A stretch of 64,000 bases of DNA, from assembly GCA_946902985.2 (NCBI GenBank), contig OX336397.1, forward strand, positions 184,888,813-184,952,812, given 5' to 3'. The notes beneath the pieces are model-generated. The model was not told where the DNA came from, ran no database searches, and worked only from the letters and a program-made list of their open reading frames with translations. Source of the DNA: Meconema thalassinum. Its lineage: Eukaryota; Arthropoda; Insecta; Orthoptera; Tettigoniidae. The position numbers were made by a program, and so were the translations under genes. Shown here piece by piece: positions 33,154 through 44,078 of the stretch; positions within the stretch are counted from its first letter, which is position 1, and each line of letters starts with the position of its first letter.

Positions 33154-33965
33154 TCCTGTAGTAAACGACTAGCCCACTCTACTTGGAGAAATTGACCCGA
33201 AGACAAATCATGAGGATCTATCCATAGTGGCATTCTTCCTGTGATACATGCTGTCAAAAATTTATGAGAAACTCAGTTTAAAGACACACTTCATGACTCA
33301 TGGTGGCCACAACCCACATTTCTGGGGTACCTATGCAGAGAACTTTACTCGCAATTATAACCTGAAGAAACACACGATGATTCACTGTAGTGTCTAGCCA
33401 AATTTCCGTGGTACAAGTCGAACTTACTTTAATCGGAGATGTTCGCCGAACGGAAAGATGTTGGTCGATAGTAGTCTAAAGCTTAGTTTCTGTGTTAAAT
33501 GTAGAGTGAACTTCACTGAGAAAAAATGAAATGAAACACATATATACATAGTTGCATAGGGCCACATTCGTGAAGTACATGCGGAGCAAAATTTAAAAGG
33601 AACTATTGTTTGAAGTCACTCGTGTTTTTCCATAACGTTCTCAGGCCAAAATCGTGTGGTACATGTAAACTTCACTCGGAAAGGTATCCTGAAGCCTTCC
33701 TTGGTGATCCACAATAGTATAATGTTACACCCTTGCACTACATAGAGAGCGAAATTTACTTATAAATGTACTTTAAAGACTTACCGCCTGATCGATAGTA
33801 GTCTATTGCCACATTACTGTGGTACATGCGGAGTAAGATTACCTTCAAAAGCGGTTGGAAATGACAAATAATCAACAATAGTGGTCTAATGCCTAAGTCA
33901 TGTACTCCTTACGAAGCAAGTTTTACTCTGATTAATAAACACAATTGGATGACCAGTTTTTCCCT
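33154..33965 (+). pseudogene. Decayed continuation of the zinc-finger array
   Basis: Finger phrases persist with lost cysteines, stops and frameshifts: TCCTGTGATACATGCTG near 33237, AACCTGAAGAAACACACGATG near 33359, GTACATGCGGAGCAAAATTT near 33576, GTACATGCGGAGTAAGATTA near 33822. About 810 bp would hold nine to ten ancestral units. It now lies in the 3' UTR or intergenic region of the gene. Confidence 0.8.
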
Positions 33966-34440
33966 GTGGCATTCCTAAGTGCCATGTGTTCCTCGAGCAA
34001 ATGTACCTTTAGTAAGTTGCGAAGTCTAGTCTCTTATGTGGTGTATGTTACTGTATTGTCGATAATCATCAACTATTAAAGACCTGGTTTCAAACTCTCA
34101 ACACATAAGCTAAAAAGTCCTCTTTAAGCGCAAATGAGACTGTCCCGGCACTCTTAATATTGCCGTGAGTACCGGCCTGAGTTACTGAATAAAAAGATAC
34201 ATCGTAAATCCTGATCCAATAACATGTTTCCCTTATTAATCCTTTATCTACAGTAGCTTGGCTACATCGTTATGTTGTGTCTTGTTTCCGACGGGGTGTG
34301 TTTTCTAGTAGATTGAAGATGGGTGAACGCTTCATGAAAGTGTGTTCGTTTAAATTATTGGGGTTGTTTACTTAAGCTAAGTGTATCTAGATTGCTTCCT
34401 TTATGTCAAGAGCTGTGCCTTTTGGTTCGTGGTGGATTAT
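33966..34440. other. Likely 3' flank of the zinc-finger gene
   Basis: Contains AATAAA near 34190 that could serve as a poly(A) signal. No other feature is seen. Confidence 0.35.
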
Positions 34441-35015
34441 AGGGGATCTTAACTGAATGATATTAGCTTACAGACACTCTAGTGTGTCAATCCATCTATG
34501 AAGTGCAATCTGCTAACAGCTTTGTTTTGTAGGAGCATTAATCTGAATGATATTACCTTAATGACACTCAAGTTAGTCACCGTCTGCATGGGTATCTATG
34601 AGCTCTAAGCTGACTGATATAAGCTTAATGACGCTCCAATAGGAACCATATGCTCTCAGTCTGGGTGGTTACTCAGGTACTCTAAACTGGTTGATAGTAG
34701 CTTAGCAACCCTCCTGTATGAAAATACCTCTAAGAGGAACCATCATCTCACAGTATGGTATGAACCTAGGAGCTCTGAACTCTAGGATGATAGCTTAAAG
34801 ACACTTCAGGTGTGCCAATACTGACCTCAGTCTGTGTTGGTACCTAGGTGCTCTAATCTGAGAGATATTCGCTTAATGACGCAGCAGGCATGTCTGCTTC
34901 ATTAAGGGGCACAGCTACTGACTGTCATTTGGGAACTTAGGAGCTATATTCTGAATTATATTAGCATTAAGTCAATTCAGTTTGTCAATACCTCCCTGAG
35001 TAAACACCAATATCC
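34440..35015 (+). repeat. Degenerate ~100-bp tandem array
   Basis: A TCTGAATGATATTAGCTTAATGACACT-like phrase recurs roughly every 80-110 bp, each followed by a GTGTGTCAATACC-like and a GTACCTAGGAGCTCTAA-like phrase (near 34450, 34540, 34610, 34690, 34790, 34855, 34955). It is heavily diverged and starts about 1.3 kb after the stop of the zinc-finger frame. Confidence 0.6.
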
Positions 35016-35585
35016 TTCAGAACCAGTATGCTTCTTTTGGAGGGGAAGTTAAGCCGGCTGGCCCATGTAGTTTTATGACAGGTAAAAAAACTTCCTCTAA
35101 CTACATTTGTGTTAAGCTAAATTTCAAGTATAGATTTGATTAATGCTCTATGTAATTCCAACGTTCGACGCCAGGTTTCAGTTGCGGTGGCATCTAGTAC
35201 CCAACTTCGTGGCTAGGAGTCTTTGACGGTAGCATTTCGTCGTAAAAGAAGGAACTACTTGAAATTAATCGTCTACAGTCCTTACGTGAATTACAGATAA
35301 CACACTAATACAGCCATCACAATTAAGATGTAACCGATTACCGGGACTCACTTTTCCGTGAGTCCAATGCGACGAGTGCGACATCCAATAGTATTATAGA
35401 TATTAGTGTAGCCTTGTGTACTTTGGGTGCGTGTAGAATCTGTCTGATAATTGCTGTTAATTAATACAAACTAATTTATGAGGATCTCATAAGAGAATAA
35501 ATATATTTATTTTAAGGGCCTGGTTGTATTGTTGTTAAGTCAGGTTTCTCATATCAATAGAGAGTAGTGAAATGGGTTCTATATA
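35016..35585. other. Intergenic sequence without recognised feature
   Basis: Nothing coding or repetitive recognised. Confidence 0.4.
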
Positions 35586-35587
35586 TA

Positions 35588-35850
35588 CTAGGACTTGCGG
35601 ATAACTGCATTCTCGGCTGTCACCGCAGAAGCCCGGGATCGATTCCCGCCTGTGCCAAGAAACTTTTAATTCAGGGCTGAGAGCTGGAGCGGGGTACACT
35701 CAACCTCGTGAGGCAAAAATGAATAGAGGTGGGTTCGATTCCTACCTCGGCCATAATGGAAGTTGTTTTCATTGGTTTTCAGGCAAATGCCGGGATGGTA
35801 CCTAACTTAAGGCCACGGCTGTTTCCTACCCAAATCCTACCTCAATTGCA
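35588..35850 (+). mobile_element. Composite tRNA-headed SINEs (family C)
   Basis: The first tRNA-like segment ends in a B-box-like GGGATCGATTCCCG (35636-35650). A second segment has GGTGGGTTCGATTCCTACCTC (35730-35750), then a body ATTGGTTTTCAGGCAAATGCCGG...GGCCACGGCTGTTTCC. The same body occurs inverted at 47100-47365. Confidence 0.65.
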
Positions 35851-35867
35851 AATACACACACAAGTAA

Positions 35868-36060
35868 TGGGGCGCGGTGACACAGTGGTCAAGCTGTTGG
35901 CCTCTCACCATGGCGGACCAGGTGCGATTCCCTGTCAATCCTTGTGAGATTTTCAATGTAAAATGCCATGTCCTCTGGTTTTGATTTCACGTATAAAGGA
36001 GGTCCCGTGGCTTATGAGCTCGAGATTAACGGTCACGTTAAATTAATATCTTCCTCCCTT
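35868..36060 (+). mobile_element. tRNA-derived SINE, family A (fullest copy)
   Basis: The head GGGGCGCGGTGACACAGTGG carries an A-box-like stretch, and GGTGCGATTCCC is B-box-like. The body is TGTGAGATTTTCAATG...AAATGCCATGTCC...GGAGGTCCCGTGGCTTATGA...GGTCACGTTAAATT. It is the reference for the three partial copies in the window. Confidence 0.8.
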
Positions 36061-36815
36061 TTTGTACACACCATTACAGACATCACAGTGACACAGGTTA
36101 TAATAATTCACACAAAGCCAAGTACACGAGGCTACATGACCATGATGTCGCAAATACCCTAAACATTCTACAACAACAAAAAACTGCAGCCTAGACTACT
36201 TTGGCAGTGTGCAGCAGCTTCTGTAAAAATTTATATTTCTCTCTCAGTCGTAAACATAAAGCATTACTGCAATCTGTGTCAGCATATTCTGCGTTGCGGG
36301 AAGGACATACCGTATTTTCATAGAACATTGCATTCACGTGTTTCAGTCTAACATATTTAATGCCAGAACTCCCTTGGTTAACTCGTGTTTTCGTCTGGCC
36401 ACAAAGCTATTTGGGTATTGTTTCTGGGGCTAGAGCATCCTTCCCTCTTTCTGCCTCTCATGTCCCCTTCTCGTTCTTGTTCTGATATCCTCATTCTCTA
36501 TGGACTGGAACCTTGAACTGTGATATGAGTTACATATTAAGTACATTGCAGATTGTATGTGTTCAATGTCATATAAAGAGGAACAATTTCCTTACAACAG
36601 TAATTCTTGTTGCAACAAACACACTTTATTACAGTCAAACGGCAGTATGAAATGTAGTGATTAATTGAAGTTAAAGAGGAAAAATTAAAATGTTGCCCAA
36701 ATAATCCAGACAAAACACCATCTGAAAAAGCAAAATTTACTCTCTATACCAAAAAAGGTTTGATCTCCATCCTTTAATGGAATAACCCTATGGATGATTC
36801 GTTTATTGATGTATG
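36061..36815. other. Intergenic sequence without recognised feature
   Basis: No coding family or repeat pair recognised. Confidence 0.4.
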
Positions 36816-36818
36816 CTT

Positions 36819-36868
36819 AGGGGCAGATGACCTTGCTGTTCTGTCCCTTAAAACAACCATAACTAAAT
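36819..36868 (+). repeat. Short interspersed repeat (GGGGCAGATGACC family)
   Basis: AGGGGCAGATGACCTTGCTG, then CTGTCCCTTAAAACAACCATAACTA. A second copy lies at 37273-37335. Confidence 0.7.
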
Positions 36869-37272
36869 GATGTATGTAGGCTACATATATAACTGTAAGG
36901 TACATATATAGGCCTGCAGAAAAGAAAGCAGGGAAGTTGCTCATGTTTGCACACCTATGAATCAATGATTGAAAAGCAAAAGAGCATAGAAGTTAATAGC
37001 CTAAACGACAAGTGAATTTATCACATTGTGCTGAAATCTACCATAATAACCTACTTTTTCTAGGAAAGCGCGTGGTTGAAATAAGGGATATAGAATTGGT
37101 TTTTCATGAAAATGTCCAATTTATTTTATTATCAATATTTATTCCCTGAAGCTTCCCCTTTAAAATGGTGTATTGCACATTGCAGTAATATGATTATAAC
37201 TCTGTTAAATTTGCATATATCAGAGATGGAGTGTGGCGCTACATCTGCCATGTAGGACTATATATCTGTCAA

Positions 37273-37335
37273 ACAGGGGCAGAGGACCTCGTACTTCCGC
37301 CCCTCAAAACAACAATAACTAACTAACTAACTACC
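37273..37335 (+). repeat. Short interspersed repeat (GGGGCAGATGACC family)
   Basis: AGGGGCAGAGGACCTCGTAC, then CCCCTCAAAACAACAATAACTAACTAACTAAC. The terminal (TAAC)n gives it a SINE-like tail. Confidence 0.7.
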
Positions 37336-37439
37336 TGTCAAACTTTTCTCTGCGATTTTCAAACCTCCCATCTTTCAGTGGGACATGTATTTGGTGTAAG
37401 AGATATAATAGAGAAAATCTTATGGGAATGTTGACATAA

Positions 37440-38217
37440 GCTTGAGTGAATGGGACACGTGCAAAAAGGAATGGGGACTAGAGTTAGAAGAATGAAGACA
37501 GCTTCAAAGAGATAGAAACTAGGCAATGGAAAGACATTAGATGGAAAAGGGGGGCTGACTGATGCAGTAATCGACCTCATTCAGAATTGTTATGGGCTAG
37601 CCATCAGACAAAATACAGCCAATGTGGAAGCTATGCGGAAAACTGTGTTGGCTCTGTATTATCACATTGCCTCCTGAAATGAGGATCCCCAGCATGGATT
37701 GAGTCCTGAAGGTGAAAACAGCTGGTGTAAATAAAATAAGGGGAAAATAAGTTGGAAGACCTACAATCGTCACCATACTTTACCATTATTAATAATGGAT
37801 GAGATCTAACCTATCTTCACTGACTTGGCTGATTAAAAAATCCTAAAGAAGTGCCTTCACGGGAGAACCCAGAATCCTAACGAGTGTATCAATAGTGTAA
37901 TATGGAATCGTCTACCTAAAACAGCCTTTGTAGATATTAGCACATTCCAGTTTGATGTCTACGATACTGTGGCATCTTTTAACCAGGAGAATATCACCAA
38001 ATTTCAAGTTCCAGAGATGTTGGGATTGCGTTCTGGCAACCAAAGAGTATTCGCCAAGTTTAGTCTAGATCCATTTAGGCTAAGAAACGCAGATAATGCT
38101 GAAAAAAATCTTAGCCGTGAAAGATGGCAGACCGTAAGGGGTGCCAATAGAAGACTACAAGATGCCTTCGGAGGGGATGAAGATGATCCAAACTATGGAG
38201 CAGGCTTGTTTTAACTT
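37440..38217 (+). pseudogene. Mutator-like transposase-family gene, 3' part (degenerate)
   Basis: Plus-strand reading, with stops: GHVQKGMGTRVRRMK, then GKGGLTDAVIDLIQNCYGLA and ANVEAMRKTVLALYYHIAS (37540-37678), then after a damaged stretch KCLHGRTQNPNECINSVIW and NRLPKTAFVDISTFQFDVYD (37850-37960), an open C-terminus (ASFNQENITKFQ...) ending DPNYGAGLF and stop at 38215. This order is characteristic of a widespread insect protein with a Mutator-like transposase domain. The TGA and TAG codons show it is broken. The family name comes from recognition of its conserved blocks; no search was run. Confidence 0.7.
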
Positions 38218-39452
38218 TGAACTCAATATCCCGAAAGTTCCTTTTTTTTGCATTTAGGGAACATTTTCTGAGCTTCTGTTTAACTTAGAACCAAGAAACT
38301 TTAGGAAGCAGTTCATTAGATTTTTTACATACACTGAAATAATTTCATGTTGATGTGCAATTTAGAAAAAAATATAAAGGTGATAATGTACCGAAAAATG
38401 GAGATAAAAATATTCCTAGGTAAAAAAAATCTCTCTCTCATTATTCCCACTAAAAAATATTATCATTTCAGTATACGCACAATACCTATGCTCATACACT
38501 GTAAAAATTTGAGTTATGTAGCTATCATGGTTTCTAAGAAAACGTACCTATAAATTAACATTGTGAAGATAGGCGATTCTATTTCCCCTTAAGATTGTCT
38601 ATAAGCCTATGTATCACTTCTCTTCTCCTGTTGATTGTAGTCATTGCCGTGTATTTTGAAACAAGGAAATGTTGTAGAATGACAACTTACACCAAATCTT
38701 CTTTTGCATTTATAACAGCTCGTGATAACAACTTCCCATCAGAATTAGGGTATTAATAAGCATAAGTAAGCATCCTTTCAACGAGCGCGCCATGCAGCTT
38801 GCCCCTTCCACACCTTAGTGACTGTGGGTGCAGGGAACGATAGCTCGAGAAAAAGGAGAGTTAATCCCTGGAAACAAGAAGAGAAATCTGTTATCATTAG
38901 CCCAATAGCTTCAACTCATTCAAACCCTGCTTGCATGGTCCAGGGAGGTTTTCTTGCAGATATTTCATATCCAATTGCTGTTTTATATAAAAATACAATT
39001 AATATCAGCTGTTCTTTTAAAGAGGCCTTGTATCTTCAAAGCCTGTCAAGAGGAGGTCTAGGCCTTCAGGTATGAAGCAACGGCCAAACTATTGTTCGCT
39101 TGAGTACACGGTGATTAAAAAGAACAGCAAAATCCTTGGGGTTTGCAAAAGAATCCTTATAGATGGCTTGCTAGCTAAATCTAAAATATTGCGTAACATT
39201 GTTGTTCCTAACAGCAAAGGTCACAGTATCACCGAAAAAAATAGGGGAGGAAATCGAACAAGATGATCAGTAAAGAACATACAGCTATAGTTATAACTCT
39301 TTATTTTTATCAAAGAGTATAGTAGAATCATTTCTTGGTTGAAGACCTTAGAAACTATTTACCTCTAACACACACCACAACCTCGAAAAAACTAGTTCCA
39401 TCATTGTAGAAAGAAAGAGAAGAAGTATCTCAAGAATGTTATGGATCTGGTG
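38218..39452. other. Intergenic sequence with two short frames of unknown nature
   Basis: Adjacent frames 38818-39075 and 39072-39266 (85 and 64 codons) overlap by four bases and have mixed composition but no recognised motif. They could be remnants of one unknown ORF; I do not call a gene. Confidence 0.3.
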
Positions 39453-39715
39453 ACATAATCGACCGGACTGGCTGCATGGCTCAGCGGTAACGTTCTCGCT
39501 TGCTGGGCCCTAGTTTGCAGGTTCGTATCCTGGCGCAGTCAGCTGGCATTTGAGGGTGGGCAAATGCGAGGGAGCCGTGTCAGTAGATTTACTGGCACGT
39601 TAATGATCCTCTTCGGGGCAAAATTCCGGCACCCCGGCGTCTCTAAAAGCCACAGTAGTTAAAAGGGACTTAAAACCAATAACCATTATTATTATTATTA
39701 TTACATAATCGACCG
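39453..39715 (+). mobile_element. tRNA-derived SINE, family B, with target duplication
   Basis: The SINE (39466-39702) is flanked by a perfect 13-bp duplication ACATAATCGACCG (39453-39465 and 39703-39715). The head has a tRNA-like CATGGCTCAGCGGTAACG (A box) and CAGGTTCGTATCCTGG (B box). The body runs CAGCTGGCATTTGAGGGTG to GGCGTCTCTAAAAG and the tail is (ATT)n. Other copies: 48130-48306 (-) and 51570-51815 (+). Confidence 0.9.
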
Positions 39716-40350
39716 CACGTGGGCAACATCCAACTTTGAGTTGAGCCATGTGTTTACACGTCTGGCTGTGCATGTCTTTCACAACCCTAAATTGTATAAA
39801 AAAATTTTTGCATGCCCCTACAGTGACGTGTGTATACCAAATATGTGGATAAGCTTGTGAACGCTACCACTTCGAGTTCTGTAGTAAAAGAAAACAATCA
39901 ATCAGTCTATGCAATTCAAATCCCCTGAGTGCAATTTTAGTGTACATGTTCATTCTTTATTTTCGATTGCTATTTGGCTGCAATGAAAGTATTAATTAAT
40001 TTCCTGAACTAGCACCAACTGCTAGAGTTCAGGTACTATGTGAGATCGTTTTTTTCTTTAGTTCAAATAACATTTTCAAATAACGCACAGTAGACTGTTA
40101 CAAATCCTTTAAAATATAAAGTAAAACTGTATCGTATTATCAACTTGTCATTCTTCAAATTCAATGCGTATAGAATGCCCATGGTATGCTATTAAACGGA
40201 GTCCCACGTAGACCTGTCGTGACATCTATTGGAGAAGTATCGAACAAGATAATCTTAATCACGGCCGACTGGATGTGAGCTGCGCCCTATACCGGCCTTG
40301 TCATTCCCAGCTAGAACCCATGCATAACGTGTGTCCTCATAGGGCAAGTG
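39716..40350. other. Intergenic sequence without recognised feature
   Basis: AT-rich with no ORF or repeat recognised. Confidence 0.4.
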
Positions 40351-40355
40351 CATTC

Positions 40356-40460
40356 TAGCGGCCATAAAAAACTTTTCAATTAAATCTGTAAGTTAATCTG
40401 TAGGTCGGCATGCAGTTCGCAGCCAGTTGGCCATAAAAATTCACTTTTAATTAAATATAT
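40356..40460 (+). repeat. Short direct repeat pair
   Basis: GGCCATAAAAAACTTTTCAATTAAAT near 40360 recurs as GGCCATAAAAATTCACTTTTAATTAAAT near 40428. Confidence 0.6.
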
Positions 40461-40552
40461 ATTCTCCATTGCAATATGCACAATATAACGCTTAATTTTA
40501 AACTTCTAAGTAATTACAAAACAATAAATATAAAATATTTCAAGCAAAAATT

Positions 40553-40632
40553 CCTAACTCTGTTAGGGTTTGAACCTTAGCCATTCGCGTGATAGGCCAA
40601 AGCTTTACCACGCAGCGAAAGAACATTGCCCG
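40553..40632 (-). other. tRNA-like sequence (probable SINE head or tRNA pseudogene)
   Basis: On the minus strand: GCTGCGTGGTAAAGCTTTGG, then CACGCGAATGGCTAAGGTTCAAACCCTAACAG. A B-box (GGTTCAAACCC) and an A-box-like GTGGTAAAGC are present. The acceptor arm does not pair properly, so it is unlikely to be a functional tRNA gene. Confidence 0.5.
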
Positions 40633-40998
40633 ACATCAAATGAGTTCCATACAACGTGTTAGCTAATAATGATTTAGACTAAACGATTTCTTCAGTGGAG
40701 TATATTATTAATATATAAATCATTTCCTGCAAAATTTATATATTTTGTATCAACAGGCTATATTGCATGCAATACTCAAACTAGTGAAATATAAGTCAGG
40801 CACAATATATCTTGCCTTGTAACTGAGATGGCTCAGCTTTTTAAAATCACTTCTGCACTATAGTATTACAATATAAACTTTTAATTTCGAACGTGCCTCT
40901 TACCTTAGAACAGTTAAAACGATTCTCAGTTCGATAATCGGAACTGGTGGGTCCCATGATATGAATGATAAAGTTTGCATAATTCACACGGCCGCCAC

Positions 40999-43920
40999 CT
41001 TCACTTCGTTTCTCTCGCAAGTCTCTATGTAGCTACACTGCTCAGTAGGACGCACACTACTGGATGACATGTTGTGTGTATACTGCGAGCGTAGAGCGGT
41101 GTCTTCACTTCGTTTCTCTCGCCAGTCTCTATGCAGCTACAGCGCTCAGTAGACGCACACTACTGGATGACATGTTGTGTGTACACTGCGAGCGGTGTCT
41201 TCACTTCGTTTCTCTCGCCAGTCTCTATACAGCTACAATGCTCAGTAGGACGCACGATACTGGATGACATGTTGTGTGTATACTGTGAGCGTAGAGCGGT
41301 GTCTTCACTTCGTTTCTCTCGCCAGTCTCCATGCTGCTAGAGCGCTCAGTAGGACGCACACTACTGGATGACATGTTGTGTGTATACTGCGAGCGTAGAG
41401 CGGTGTCTTCACTTCGTTTCTCTCGCCAGTCTCTATACAGCTACAATGCTCAGTAGGACGCATGCTACTGGATGACATGTTGTGTGAATACTGCGAGCGG
41501 TGTCTTCACTTCGTTTCTCTCGCCAGTCTATATGTAGCTATAGTGCTCAGTATGACGCACACTACTGGATGACATGTTGTTTGTATACTGCGAGCATAGA
41601 GCGGTGTCTTCATGTCGTTTCTCTCGCCAGTCTCTATACAGCTACAATGCTCAGTAGGACTCATGCTACTGAATAACATGTTGTGTGAATACTGCGAGCG
41701 GTGTCTTCACTTCATTTCTCTCGCCAGTCTCTATGTAGCTGTAGTGCTCAGTATGACGCACACTACTGGATGATATGTTGTATGTATACTGCGAGCATAG
41801 AGCGGTGTCTTCACTTCGTTTCTCTTGCCAGTCTCTATACAGCTACAATGCACAGTAGGACGCACGCTACTGGATGACATGTTGTGTGTATACTGCGAGC
41901 GGTGTCTTCACTTCGCTTCCCTCGCCAGTCTCTATGAAGCTACACTGCTCAGTAGGATGCACACTACTGGATGACATGTTGTGTGGATACTGCGAGCGTA
42001 GAGCGGTGTCTTCACTTCGTTTCTCTCGTCAGTCTCTATGCAGCTACAGCGCTCAGTAGGACGCACGCTACTGGATGACATGTTGTGTGTATAATGCGAG
42101 CATAGAGCGGTGTCTACACTTCGATTCTCTCGCCAGTCTCTATGCAGCTACAGCGCTCAGTAGGACGCACGCTACTGGATGACATGTTGTGTGTATAATG
42201 CGAGCATAGACCGGTGTCTACACTTCGTTTCTCTCGCCAGTCTCTATACTGCTACAATGCTCAGTAGGACGCACGCTAATGGATGACATGTTGTGTGTCT
42301 ACTGCGAGCGGTGTCTTCACTTCGCTTCTCTCGCTAGTCTCTATGTAGCTGTAGTGCTCAGTATGACGCACACTACTGGATGATATGTTGTGTGTATACT
42401 GCGAGCATAGAGCGGTGTCTTCACTTCGTTTCTCTTGCCAGTCTCTATACAGCTACAATGCACAGTTGGACGCACGCTACGGGATGACATGTTGTGTGTA
42501 TACTGCGAGCGGTGTCTTCACTTCGCTTCTCTCGCTAGTCTCTATGCAGCTGTAGTGCTCAGTATGACAAACACTACTGGATGACATGTTGTGTGTATAC
42601 TGTGAGCGTAGAGCGGTGTCTTCACTTCGTTTCTCTCGCCAGTCTCTATGCAGCTATAGTGCTCAGTAAGACGCACACTACTGGATGACATGTTGTGTGT
42701 ATACTGCGAGCGTAGAGCAGTGTCTTCACTTCGTTTCTCTCGCCAGTCTCTATGCAGCTACACTGCTCAGTAGGATGCACACTACTGGATGACATGTTGT
42801 GTGTATACTGCGAGCGTAGAGCGGTGTCTTCACTTCGATTCTCTCGCCAGTCTCTATGCAGCTACAGTGCTCAGTAGGACGCACGCTACTGGATGACATG
42901 TTGTGTGTATAATGCGAGCATAGAGCAGTGTCTACACTTCGTTTCTCTCGCCAGTCTCTATGTAGCTACAGTGCTCAGTAGGACGCACGCTACTGGATGA
43001 CATGTTGTGTGTATACTGCGAGCGGTGTCTTCACTTCGTTTCTCTCGCCAGTCTCTATGCATCTACAGTGCTCAGTAGGACGCACACTACTGGATGACAT
43101 GTTGTGTGTACACTGCCTTCAAAGAGCAGTGTCTTCACTTCGTTTCTCTCGCCAGTCTCTATGCAGCTACAGCGCTCAGTAGGACGCACGCTACTGGATG
43201 ACATGTTGTGTGTATACTGCGAGCGTAGAGCAGTGTCTACACTTCGTTTCTCTCGCCAGTCTCTATGCAGCTACAGTGCTCAGCAGTACGCACACTACTG
43301 GATGACATGTTGTGTGTATACTGCGAGCGTAGAGCAGTGTCTTCACTTCGTTTCTCTCGCCAGTCTCTATGCAGCTACTGTGCTCACAAGGACGCACTCT
43401 ACTGGATGACATGTTGTGTGTATACTGCGAGCGTAGAGCAGTGTCTTCACTTCGTTTCTCTCACCAGTCTCTATGCAGCTACAACGCTCAGTAGGACGCA
43501 CGCTACTGGATGACATGTTTTGTGTATACTGCGAGCGTAGAGGAGTGTCTACACTTCGTTTCTCTCGCCAGTCTCTATGCAGCTACAGTTCTCAGTAGTA
43601 CGCACACTACTGGATGACATGTTGTGTGTATACTGCGAGCGTAGAGCGGTGTCTACACTTCGTTTCTCTCGCCAGTCCCTATGCAGCTACAGTGCTCAGT
43701 AGTATGCACACTACTATATGACATGTTGTGTGTATACTGCGAGCGTAGAGCGGTGTCTTCACTTCGTTTCTCTCTCCAGTCTCTATGCAGCTACTGTGCT
43801 CACAAGGACGCACTCTACTGGATGACATGTGTGTATACTGCGAGCGTAGAGCGGTGTCTTCACTTCGCGTCTCTCGCCAGTCTCTATGTAGCTACAGTGT
43901 TCAGTAGGACGCACGCTACT
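40999..43920 (+). repeat. 104/97-bp satellite array, about 28 units
   Basis: The unit reads CTCAGTAGGACGCACACTACTGGATGACATGTTGTGTGTATACTGCGAGC, then GTAGAGCGGTGTCTTCACTTC, GTTTCTCTCGCCAGTCTCTATGCAGCTACAGTG. A shorter form lacks 7 bp (TAGAGCG), giving 97 bp instead of 104. Several short ORFs (MTCCVYTAS...) are artefacts of the repeat; the period is not a multiple of three for the long form. The array is well homogenised. It starts at TTCACTTCGTTTCTCTCGCA and ends in TCAGTAGGACGCACGCTACTG. Confidence 0.95.
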
Positions 43921-44078
43921 GACTGTTATTTTGTTTGGTACACGCTATATAGCCTATGGTATATGTTCTACCCCTCGCTAACATGTATTGCTCAAGCTAT
44001 TCCCTCAAACTCCATCCTCTACCTATAGCACATTTTGATCAGAATTACCGGTAGGCTACTTCAAACCCTGTAAACAAT
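43921..44078. other. Spacer between satellite and foldback element
   Basis: Nothing recognised. Confidence 0.4.

Noticed and set aside
40553..40632. tRNA gene
   Set aside because: A B-box is visible, but the acceptor stem does not pair and the anticodon arm is unclear; more likely a SINE head or tRNA pseudogene.
40999..43920. Chain of overlapping plus-strand frames encoding MTCCVYTAS... and similar peptides
   Set aside because: They are readings of a 104/97-bp satellite; the 104-bp period breaks frame from unit to unit and the peptides have no independent support.
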